From Campylobacterales bacterium (GTDB taxonomy: Bacteria > Campylobacterota > Campylobacteria > Campylobacterales > QNZT01): 22,330 bases of DNA. A program made the position numbers and the translations under genes. Location of the stretch: assembly GCA_015662615.1 (NCBI GenBank), contig DQTU01000253.1, positions 1 through 22,330 on the forward strand. The letters are read 5' to 3'. Shown here piece after piece: positions 7,509 through 14,667 of this stretch (positions are counted from its first letter, which is position 1; each line of letters starts with the position of its first letter). The notes beneath the pieces were generated by a model. That model saw only the letters and a program-made list of their open reading frames with translations. It did not search any database and had not been told where the DNA came from.

Positions 7509-8912
7509 TTATTCTGATGGGATAAAGAGTTGATAGTTATTTTTAAATCTAAAATAGTGCTTTTCTATATCTGTTGAAAAGTAAGAAGCCATTTTTGAAG
7601 ACAACATCTTCTCCTCAAAAATTACAAATTGTAAAAAATCATCCCTGCGCCCAAGTTCCATGATAGGATTTTCTTCAGTTTTTATAATTTTTACCTTCTC
7701 ATCAAATAGCTTTGCAAGATTTTGAAAATGGCTGATGATTTTTTCTTGCTCTTCACTATTTTCCAAATGCACATCAAAAAGTGTAATTTTAATTTTGAGC
7801 TGAGAAGAGATATCAAATATGATTGAAGAGACTTTTTCTGCCTTTTTACTATTTGAGCTTAAAAAAACTGACTCTTTTATCGTGAAAAAACCACTTTTCG
7901 CTACTTTAAAAATAGGAAGTTTTAAACGGTATAAAAACATAAGATTTGCATGCAAAAACTTTTGATTTGTGACAATAAGTCCAATGTAATGCATCTTTAT
8001 ATCAGAAGAGATAATCTCATTTGAGTCATCACTATGAAAATCAAACGCTACAATCATATTTGAGTTTTCATAGCTTTTAATTTTGTCTAAGATCCCTGAA
8101 AATCTTGCATTAACCACCTTAAAAATCAACTTATTACTATTTAATTTTGAATGTAAAATCATAGCATCATTGGTAAGCGTCTCTACATCTTCATCACGCA
8201 TTACTTTCATATCAATATAGCAGTAAATATTTTCACCAAAAGGAGTGGGAAATTGTCCAAATTCTCTTTTGACACTTTTATAAACACCTTTTAAAACATT
8301 TGGATTACCCACAGCAAGTATCGCATCATTGGGTAAAAGCATCATTGAAGGCGATGGTAAAAGAAGCTTGTGTTCTCTAAATATAGCCGAAATTCGCCAC
8401 CGTTTTTGATCAATATTTCGTATATGCCTATAGACATAAGGACTTCCAAATGGAATTTTAAACTCCATTATCTCGCCAGTTCCAATTCCAAGATTTTGGG
8501 CAAATAGAGGAAGATCAGGTAGATAATTACTAAAAATATTTGAGAGCGTATCGTGGGCATCAGTTATGGTAAGATTGGGATCATTAAACTCCACATCCCA
8601 CTTATCTACAATGGCAATTTGAATTTTTGGATCAATCTTTCTAATGTTTTTATAACTCTCTTCCAAATCTGTTTTAGTAGCAGTAATAATCATACATTGA
8701 TAAAAATCTTCACTTTCAACAAGCACTGATATTTTACTAAAACTTGTTGGATCAAATTTATAGTATGTAAACTTTTCAACTTTAGTTTCGGGGAGTGTTG
8801 CCTCATTATAATAAACGACATAATATTTGTTGTTAGTAGCATCTGAGCTAATAACCCTTTGTAAGAACCGTCGTGCTGTTTTACCATCAGCTATGATAAG
8901 TATTTTTTTCAT
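7509..8912 (-). CDS. COG3400-type protein with Rossmann-like N-terminus and TrkA-C domain
   Basis: A 467-residue soluble protein that I associate with the COG3400 family of Campylobacterota; its function is unknown. The N-terminus (MKKILIIADGKTARRFLQRV) looks like a TrkA-N/RCK Rossmann fold, but the usual GxGxxG dinucleotide loop is absent. Residues of about 144–212 resemble a TrkA-C (RCK-C) ligand-sensing domain (GEIMEFKIPFGSPYV, then DAILAVGNPNVL). The C-terminal half (about 215–467) has alternating strands and helices with no motif I recognise. TrkA-C domains usually sense ions or nucleotides and control transporters, so a regulatory role is possible but unproven. It starts in an ATGA overlap with the small secreted-protein gene upstream, showing translational coupling; no strong Shine-Dalgarno is present. 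aroB follows downstream with its own promoter. Confidence 0.75.
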   Translation of the reverse strand: MKKILIIADGKTARRFLQRVISSDATNNKYYVVYYNEATLPETKVEKFTYYKFDPTSFSKISVLVESEDFYQCMIITATKTDLEESYKNIRKIDPKIQIAIVDKWDVEFNDPNLTITDAHDTLSNIFSNYLPDLPLFAQNLGIGTGEIMEFKIPFGSPYVYRHIRNIDQKRWRISAIFREHKLLLPSPSMMLLPNDAILAVGNPNVLKGVYKSVKREFGQFPTPFGENIYCYIDMKVMRDEDVETLTNDAMILHSKLNSNKLIFKVVNARFSGILDKIKSYENSNMIVAFDFHSDDSNEIISSDIKMHYIGLIVTNQKFLHANLMFLYRLKLPIFKVAKSGFFTIKESVFLSSNSKKAEKVSSIIFDISSQLKIKITLFDVHLENSEEQEKIISHFQNLAKLFDEKVKIIKTEENPIMELGRRDDFLQFVIFEEKMLSSKMASYFSTDIEKHYFRFKNNYQLFIPSE

Positions 8913-9316
8913 TTATCATCTACTTTGATACAGTTACATAACTCAATTTCAAGTGAACTTAAAGGTCTGTTTTTAGAATCTACCAAGGAGATAAAACACG
9001 CTCCATCTTTTAAATGAAGTAAAAATATCTTATTTCCACCTTCATAACCTTGTAGTGGATTATCAATCATTGGTCTATTTTTTTGATTTGTAAGAAATAG
9101 GTGTGACTCTTTAGTAAATGAGGCATTTGAAATCTTAATAGTGGAACTATCTAAGATCTTTTTTATTTTATCCTCCAAACTCTTTTGACATAAGGAGGTT
9201 TTATCTACTATTATAGCAAACTGATCTGACGCAACACTCTTTGGTTGTACAGAATATGCAAAAATAGTATTGAGAGCAACCGCTAAAAATGCAAAAGATT
9301 TTTTAATAAATTCCAT
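8909..9316 (-). CDS. Small secreted protein of unknown function
   Basis: I do not recognise this 135-residue protein. It begins with a basic, hydrophobic segment (MEFIKKSFAFLAVALNTIFA) that looks like a signal peptide cut near residue 20–22. The mature part of about 113 residues is soluble-looking, with cysteines at about 43, 107, 127 and 129 (LCNCI near the end), which could form disulfides in the periplasm. It overlaps the S41 protease gene by 14 bases, with AGGAAG before its ATG, and overlaps the COG3400 gene as ATGA. It is thus translated between a lipoprotein protease and a cytoplasmic TrkA-C protein, and a shared envelope role is conceivable only by position. Confidence 0.7.
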   Translation of the reverse strand: MEFIKKSFAFLAVALNTIFAYSVQPKSVASDQFAIIVDKTSLCQKSLEDKIKKILDSSTIKISNASFTKESHLFLTNQKNRPMIDNPLQGYEGGNKIFLLHLKDGACFISLVDSKNRPLSSLEIELCNCIKVDDK

Positions 9317-10571
9317 ACATCTTCCTAAATCCTGTTAATATCTCTGTTCTTTTTATAGATTTTAAAGCTCTATCAACTTTTTGACATTGGTTATTTTCAA
9401 TATAAAAAAGTGCACTAGAGAGGGAATCTTCATCTATGTTGCCAAAATCTCTAATATAATCATCACTACTCACACACGTTGGAGCTATACCATCAATATA
9501 ATCGCCTTCACCATCGCCATTAACACTTCTAAACTGTACAGGCAAAATCACTTTATCACAATACTCTTTACCACGCATGCCATAGGGTTTTCCACAAGTC
9601 GCACTCCCCACTTGAATCACTTCAACACTATTTGAATTGGCTTTAAGTGCATTGATGACCAATTCACTTGCTGAACAACTGCTGTCTGTTGTAATTATAA
9701 AAACACGGGAAAGATTTAAAGCATTTTGAGGTGCTTGTTCAAAATATTCAACTTCATTATAATGTGAGTATTTTTCATTATATTGCGTTTGGTTAAATAT
9801 GGTACCTTGTACCCTATCTCCGCCAATTAATAGGGCAAGATAATTAGCAATATAAACATAACCTCCCCCATTATAACGAAGGTCTAATACAAGTTCAGTA
9901 ATACCTTCTTCTTTAAAAATATTAAAACTCTGCTCAAGCTCTTTTTCTGAAGTTCCTATAAAAGATTGGAACACTAAATAGCCTATTTTTGTACTATTTT
10001 GTTCAATGATACTTTGATGTAGAACTGTTTTTAGACTAAACTCTTCTTTTGAAAGTGTAAGTTCCCTTTGGTCACGAAGCTTTAACGTCATAGTAAGATT
10101 CTCTTCATCCTCTACAAAATATTTTTTATGTAATGTCTCACTATTGTAAAAATCTAAAATTTTAATTCCATCAATTGACTCTATCAAATCCCCTCTTTTT
10201 AACCCCGCTCTATCAGCTGGAGAATCAGGATAGACTAAAATAGGCATAATATTTTCTGCTTCCAAATCATAAATAGGGTAAAATCCAAATCCTATGCTGA
10301 TACCTGCTTCAAAAAAATCATCATGATCTTTCTTTGTCATGATATAACTAAACCTATCTGTTTCGTGTCTCAATGTTTTTAAAAGTGCTTCATCATCTTT
10401 ATATTCTGATATATTTTGTTCACTTAAAATTGGCGTCTCATCCGCCCAAAGATAACTATCATGCATCACATCATAAACAAACTGTTTTTTGCTCTCTTCA
10501 CTACAACTATCACAACAATTGTCACATGAGGTATACAAAAGTGTAATAAAGAGGAAAAAAATGTATCTCAT
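9303..10571 (-). CDS. S41-family (C-terminal processing) peptidase with PDZ domain, probable lipoprotein
   Basis: A 422-residue serine protease of the CtpA/Tsp class, which trims or degrades envelope proteins. The N-terminus has a hydrophobic segment ending LLYTSC, a slightly irregular lipobox with C16 as the likely lipidated residue, followed at once by NCCDSC. A PDZ domain covers about 90–170 (GISIGFGFYPI; SPADRAGLKRGDLIESIDG). The S41 core includes VLDLRYNGGG (228–237), SSCSASELV with catalytic S298, and VGSATCGKPYG with catalytic K328, so the Ser-Lys dyad is intact. It starts 4 bases after the hisD stop, with TTAGGATT before ATG, in the same operon. It overlaps the small secreted-protein gene, which could be a substrate or partner. 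Confidence 0.88.
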   Translation of the reverse strand: MRYIFFLFITLLYTSCDNCCDSCSEESKKQFVYDVMHDSYLWADETPILSEQNISEYKDDEALLKTLRHETDRFSYIMTKKDHDDFFEAGISIGFGFYPIYDLEAENIMPILVYPDSPADRAGLKRGDLIESIDGIKILDFYNSETLHKKYFVEDEENLTMTLKLRDQRELTLSKEEFSLKTVLHQSIIEQNSTKIGYLVFQSFIGTSEKELEQSFNIFKEEGITELVLDLRYNGGGYVYIANYLALLIGGDRVQGTIFNQTQYNEKYSHYNEVEYFEQAPQNALNLSRVFIITTDSSCSASELVINALKANSNSVEVIQVGSATCGKPYGMRGKEYCDKVILPVQFRSVNGDGEGDYIDGIAPTCVSSDDYIRDFGNIDEDSLSSALFYIENNQCQKVDRALKSIKRTEILTGFRKMYGIY

Positions 10572-10575
10572 AATC

Positions 10576-11865
10576 CTAATCCAACCTACTCTCTACAGAT
10601 TTTTGATGTGCATCCAAACCTTCAGTTTTTGCTAAAAGTGCACATGCATGACCAATCTCATCCATCCCCTGTCGGCTCATACTAATTATCGAAGTTTTTT
10701 TCATAAAGTTTTCAACTCCAAGAGGAGAGTAAAACTTTGCTGTTCCTCCTGTTGGAAGTGTATGGTTAGGACCAGCGATATAATCACCTATAGGTTCAGG
10801 TGTATAGGAGCCCATAAAAATTGCACCGGCATGTTTAATGCGAGGTAAAAGATCAAATGGATTTTCTACCATAAGCTCTAAATGTTCTGGGGCAATTTCA
10901 TTCATAAGTACACAAGCTTCCTCTAAATCTTTTACAATGATAATTGCCCCTCTATGTTCAATAGAAGCAGTTGCTATCTCTTTACGATCTAATTTTCCAA
11001 GAGCCTTATAGACCTCTTCTCTTGCACTATTTGCAATTTTGGAAGAGGTAGTGATTAAAATTGAACTTGCCATCTCATCATGTTCTGCTTGACTCAAAAG
11101 ATCAAGTGCAAGAAATTTTGGATCAGCAAATTTATCTGCAATAATTCCTATCTCACTTGGCCCTGCTATCATATCAATATTTACTTCCCCAAAAACCATC
11201 TTCTTAGCCGTAGCAACAAATATATTTCCAGGTCCCGTAATAACATCTACTTTTGGTATGCTCTCAGTTCCATAAGCCATAGCGCCTATTGCACTAGCTC
11301 CTCCTACTTTATAGGCATGCTCTATTTTACACAGATGCATAGCTGCGAGTAGCAGTTCATTGATTTCCCCATTAGGAGCAGGTGTACAAACTATAATCTC
11401 TTTAACGCCAGCTACAATAGCAGGAATGGCATTCATCAGCATTGAGCTAGGGTAGGCAGCTTTTCCACCAGGGATATAAAGCCCTGCCCTATCTACGGCA
11501 CTTACTTTTTGACCAAGAACAATTCCATTATCTTCAAAATCCATCCATGACTTTGGAAGTTGTTTTTGATGAAATGCATATATGCGGTCATAAGCAAGGT
11601 GCAACGCATCTTTAAGCGTACTGTCAATGGAATCATAAGCTTTTTTCATCAATGTAGTATCAATTTGAAGTTGGTTATCTTCATTAACATCCCATTTGTC
11701 AAACTTTTTTATATGATCGTTTAATGCTCTGTTTCCATCAATTTTTATCTCATTTAAAATCAATCCAACAGTTGCTTCTACGCTTTGCATATCCATCTTA
11801 CCACGACCTAAAAGCGCATTAAACTCATTTTTAAACGCTTTACTTTGACTATCGATAATCTTCAT
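10576..11865 (-). CDS. hisD: Histidinol dehydrogenase
   Basis: This 429-residue enzyme carries out the last two steps of histidine synthesis, oxidising L-histidinol to L-histidine with 2 NAD and zinc. Clear family marks are AGLYIPGGKAAYPSSMLMN, KVDVITGPGNIFVATAKK, the DMIAGPSEIGIIAD strand, LLSQAEHDEMASS (with the zinc-ligand Gln and His) and a late EHLEL. The start is placed at the ATG at 11865, preceded by AAGAGGAGATTTA; an in-frame ATG at 11907 lies inside the upstream gene and lacks such a site. It overlaps the PLP-enzyme gene by 17 bases. No other histidine gene is near, so the pathway is scattered in this genome or at least broken here. Confidence 0.95.
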   Translation of the reverse strand: MKIIDSQSKAFKNEFNALLGRGKMDMQSVEATVGLILNEIKIDGNRALNDHIKKFDKWDVNEDNQLQIDTTLMKKAYDSIDSTLKDALHLAYDRIYAFHQKQLPKSWMDFEDNGIVLGQKVSAVDRAGLYIPGGKAAYPSSMLMNAIPAIVAGVKEIIVCTPAPNGEINELLLAAMHLCKIEHAYKVGGASAIGAMAYGTESIPKVDVITGPGNIFVATAKKMVFGEVNIDMIAGPSEIGIIADKFADPKFLALDLLSQAEHDEMASSILITTSSKIANSAREEVYKALGKLDRKEIATASIEHRGAIIIVKDLEEACVLMNEIAPEHLELMVENPFDLLPRIKHAGAIFMGSYTPEPIGDYIAGPNHTLPTGGTAKFYSPLGVENFMKKTSIISMSRQGMDEIGHACALLAKTEGLDAHQKSVESRLD

Positions 11866-12694
11866 TAAATCTCCTCTTATATCTTGGATACATACTCTCA
11901 TTTCCAATTAATCCACCTTGATGAATATAGAGTATCTCTTTTTTAAATTGTGGTTGATATTTTAACAAAGTCATCCATCCCAAGGGGTCATATAACAAGT
12001 CAAATTCAATATCAGTCTCTTTTTTTAATTCTATCCAAATTTCAAAAAATTCTCTATAAAGCTTAGCAAAATGGTACTTTTTATCCAGTGTTAAGATAGT
12101 CGGATGCCTCCTTTCATCCCCTTCAAGTTCTAAAAACTGCTTTTTAAGATAATTTGCACCCCCAACACATGCACATGTATAAACTTTTTGTTTCAAATGC
12201 TTTTGTAAATAGAGAGCAGTTGTCCCCGTTCCAGAGGGTAAAAAGATATCTGCATCATATAGCTTTAACTCTTGGGCTAAAATTTTTATACCATATTCTG
12301 CCTCAACAAAATGTCCTCCTTCTGGTATAAAAAGCTCTTCATCTTTGAGAGTTATTGGAAAAGCCTCTTCTAAAATTTTCATGCCATTTTGCAAAGCATA
12401 TTTATAATTACCATGAGGGTTTTGTTTTAAATAATCCGCTATATGATCAACATAATATTCAAATCCTACACCTTTAATTTTTGAAAGTTCTGAGAGTGAA
12501 TACATAGCATTTGATTGCGGTGATCCATGTGAAATTATTTTTCTAAAGTTGTTAAAATCGTAGTTTAAAAAGTAGTGGAGTTTTCGTGCTTTATTCCCAG
12601 AGAAACGACTATCAAGCAAATCGTCTCTCTTAAGTAAAAAATTTGTATTTCTAAATGTTATCTTGTGGAGAGGACTTTTTCTAATTTCTATCAA
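11849..12694 (-). CDS. PLP-dependent enzyme of the ACC deaminase/D-cysteine desulfhydrase family
   Basis: A 281-residue fold-type II pyridoxal-phosphate enzyme. The Schiff-base lysine is K35 in FSGNKARKL. An SHGSPQSN segment (55–62) matches the GGVQSNH motif of the family that binds substrate carboxylate, and SGTGTT (154–159) is the phosphate-binding loop. It is shorter than typical ACC deaminase or D-cysteine desulfhydrase (about 330 residues), and the SPQSN loop lacks the usual histidine after asparagine, so the substrate is open: D-cysteine, another D- or beta-substituted amino acid, or something else. The start is TTG at 12694, overlapping the aldolase end by 14 bases, with no ATG nearby and a weak ribosome-binding site. 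Transcribed with fba and hisD. Confidence 0.75.
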   Translation of the reverse strand: MIEIRKSPLHKITFRNTNFLLKRDDLLDSRFSGNKARKLHYFLNYDFNNFRKIISHGSPQSNAMYSLSELSKIKGVGFEYYVDHIADYLKQNPHGNYKYALQNGMKILEEAFPITLKDEELFIPEGGHFVEAEYGIKILAQELKLYDADIFLPSGTGTTALYLQKHLKQKVYTCACVGGANYLKKQFLELEGDERRHPTILTLDKKYHFAKLYREFFEIWIELKKETDIEFDLLYDPLGWMTLLKYQPQFKKEILYIHQGGLIGNESMYPRYKRRFNEDYR

Positions 12695-13760
12695 TGCAAT
12701 TCAAATCACTAAAAGCTTGTTTCAATCTCTCAACTAAAGATTTTTCACCCTCTCTAAGCCATTTTCTTGGATCATAATAACTCTTATTTGGCCTATCCTC
12801 ACCATCAGGATTTCCTATTTGACCTTGGAGATAATCTCTATTTTTAGCCTCAAAGCCTCTCACGCCATCCCAAAATGCCCATTGTGTATCTGTATCGATA
12901 TTCATCTTGATGACACCATAGTCGATTGCTTCTCTAATCTCTTCAAGCGTTGATCCACTTCCTCCATGAAATACAAAATCAACAGGCTTTTCAACTGTTT
13001 TAAATTTCTCTTGGATATATTTTTGTGAATTATCTAAAATTTTTGGTTGTAGTGAAACATTTCCAGGCTTATAAACACCATGAACATTTCCAAATGAAGC
13101 GGCAATGGTAAACTTATCAGAAATTGCACTTAAACGCTCATACGCTTCACTTACCTCTTCTGGTTGTGTATATAAAAGTGCACTATCAACACCTGAGTTA
13201 TCAACACCATCTTCTTCGCCACCTGTAATCCCAAGTTCAATTTCAAGCGTCATTCCAATTTTACTCATCCGCTTTAGGTATTCTTCACAAATAGAGAGAT
13301 TTTCTTCTAAGGACTCTTCTGAAAGATCTAACATGTGTGAACTATAAAGAGGAGTTCCATGTACTTTATAGTGTGCCTCACTAGCTTCTAAAAGACCATC
13401 TATCCATGGAAGGAGTTTCTTTACAGCATGATCTGTATGCAAGATAACAGGTACGCCATAAGCCTCTGCCATAGTATGTACATGTTGTGCGCCACTCACA
13501 GCGCCAAGGATAGCAGCTTTTTCATTTTCATTTGAAAGCCCTTTCCCTGCATAAAAAGCGGCTCCGCCATTTGAAAATTGTATGATGATTGGAGAATTTA
13601 TCTCACTTGCCGCTTCTAAAACTGAATTAATCGAACTTGTTCCTACCACATTGACAGCAGGAATTGCAAAGCCTTCTCTTTTAGCTATTGCAAATACCTT
13701 CTGTATATCATCACCGGTTACTACACTAGCACTCACTGAATCTAAGATTTTTTCGCTCAT
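12681..13760 (-). CDS. fbaA: Class IIA fructose-bisphosphate aldolase
   Basis: This 359-residue, zinc-dependent aldolase interconverts fructose 1,6-bisphosphate with dihydroxyacetone phosphate and glyceraldehyde 3-phosphate. It has the length of E. coli FbaA and matches it closely in character: TGDDIQKVFAIA, FAIPAVNVVGTSSINSVLEAA, QFSNGGAAFYAGKG. The zinc and catalytic residues are visible: D110 and H111 (LHTDHAVK), E175/E183 region (EIELGITGGEEDGVDN), H227 (ASFGNVHGVYKPGN) and H265 (FHGGSGS). In a chemolithoautotroph-like relative it would serve mainly gluconeogenesis. AAAGGG precedes ATG. It lies 14 bases after the peptidyl-prolyl isomerase gene, a pairing I recall from Helicobacter and Campylobacter (peb4–fba). 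Confidence 0.95.
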   Translation of the reverse strand: MSEKILDSVSASVVTGDDIQKVFAIAKREGFAIPAVNVVGTSSINSVLEAASEINSPIIIQFSNGGAAFYAGKGLSNENEKAAILGAVSGAQHVHTMAEAYGVPVILHTDHAVKKLLPWIDGLLEASEAHYKVHGTPLYSSHMLDLSEESLEENLSICEEYLKRMSKIGMTLEIELGITGGEEDGVDNSGVDSALLYTQPEEVSEAYERLSAISDKFTIAASFGNVHGVYKPGNVSLQPKILDNSQKYIQEKFKTVEKPVDFVFHGGSGSTLEEIREAIDYGVIKMNIDTDTQWAFWDGVRGFEAKNRDYLQGQIGNPDGEDRPNKSYYDPRKWLREGEKSLVERLKQAFSDLNCIDRN

Positions 13761-13774
13761 AATGTTGCCCTTTA

Positions 13775-14572
13775 CTATTTAATAGATATATCGGCGTTAC
13801 TTCTTAATTTTTTAGTCATCTTCTTCATGTTCTCTTGGAACTTTTTAACTTTTAAACTCTGCTCAATTCTTGGTTTTGCTTCCTCTAGTGAAACATTTCC
13901 AGCAGGTTTTTTATCTTCTAATAAAATAACGTGATAACCAAATTGTGTTTTTACTGGTTTTTTAGTATATTTTCCTTTTTTTAGAGCAAATGCTGCATCA
14001 CTAAACTCTTTAACCATTCTCTTTTTATCAAACCAACCAAGATCTCCACCACTTGGACCACTAGGCCCTGTTGATTTTGTTTTTGCTAAATCTTCAAATT
14101 TTGCCCCGCCATTAAGCTCTTTTATAACCGCTTTCGCATCAGCCTCTGTAGTTAATAAAATATGTTTTGCTTTGACAGTTTCAGGCTTTTGAAACATTGC
14201 TTTATTTTTTTTGTAAAAATCTTTAATCTCAGAGTCTTTAAGTTTTATTGCTTCAAACTGCTTCTTCATCCACAATTCAAGGGCAAGATCTCTTTTTACA
14301 CTTTTAAGTGCTTCTTGAAATTCTGGCTCTTTTTCCATTCCTTCTTTCAATGCTTTTTCGCCTAAAAGTTTCTTTTCAATCGCTTGGTCAATAATCTTAG
14401 TTTTTTGCTCTTTTGTCATTTGGGAAAAATTAGCACCTGGAATTACTTGTAAAATCGCACCTATTTCTCTCTCTGTAATATCGCTACCATTTACTGTTGC
14501 AAATGTTTTTGCACTCACAGTTGTTGCAAAAAGTGAAAGTGCTACCGTTGAACCTATTAAATATTTTTTCAT
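13775..14572 (-). CDS. Periplasmic PpiC/SurA-type peptidyl-prolyl isomerase (Peb4/CBF2-like)
   Basis: A 265-residue secreted foldase. A signal peptide occupies residues 1–21 (ending TTVSA). A SurA-like helical N-domain runs to about 130, with the ATVNGSDITEREI motif common to this family. A parvulin (PpiC) domain spans about 131–225 (VKAKHILL, FEDLAKTKSTGPSG, GGDLGWF, FGYHVILLEDKKP), and a charged helical tail follows. It matches Campylobacter Peb4/CBF2 and H. pylori HP0175, which help fold outer-membrane and surface proteins and isomerise prolyl bonds. It is the first gene of the run through fba, the PLP enzyme, hisD and the S41 protease. Its ribosome-binding site is duplicated in tandem. 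Confidence 0.9.
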   Translation of the reverse strand: MKKYLIGSTVALSLFATTVSAKTFATVNGSDITEREIGAILQVIPGANFSQMTKEQKTKIIDQAIEKKLLGEKALKEGMEKEPEFQEALKSVKRDLALELWMKKQFEAIKLKDSEIKDFYKKNKAMFQKPETVKAKHILLTTEADAKAVIKELNGGAKFEDLAKTKSTGPSGPSGGDLGWFDKKRMVKEFSDAAFALKKGKYTKKPVKTQFGYHVILLEDKKPAGNVSLEEAKPRIEQSLKVKKFQENMKKMTKKLRSNADISIK

Positions 14573-14593
14573 TTACTTCCTTTACTTCCTTTA
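14572..14593 (-). repeat. Tandem duplicate of the ribosome-binding site of the PpiC gene
   Basis: On the minus strand a 9-base unit, GGAAGTAAA, occurs twice in a row, the second copy running into the ATG. Both copies carry an AAAGGAAG Shine-Dalgarno; the downstream one is at normal spacing and the upstream one is 9 bases further away. Confidence 0.75.
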
Positions 14594-14606
14594 ATTTTAA
14601 GTCGTT

Positions 14607-14612
14607 ACTATA
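14607..14612 (-). promoter_or_regulatory. Probable -10 box of the PpiC–fba–hisD operon
   Basis: The minus strand reads GATATAGTAACG 35 bases before the PpiC ATG, with TATAGT as a fair -10 and A/T-rich DNA upstream. The 95-base gap after the FIST kinase gene is the only sizeable one in this run. A short inverted repeat (TTTGCT/AGCAAA, 14620–14638) lies just upstream. Confidence 0.4.
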
Positions 14613-14667
14613 TCTTTTGTTTGCTAATAAAAAGCAAATATTGACAGATCTACGTAAAAAAATTGTG

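Noticed and set aside
11866..11907. hisD start at the upstream ATG (11907)
   Set aside because: It lies within the PLP-enzyme coding region and lacks a ribosome-binding site, whereas the ATG at 11865 has AGGAG at good spacing.
14620..14638. TTTGCT/AGCAAA inverted repeat as a terminator of the FIST kinase gene
   Set aside because: The stem is only 6 bp and A/T-rich with no U run after it; it sits in the -35 region of the PpiC promoter and could equally be chance.
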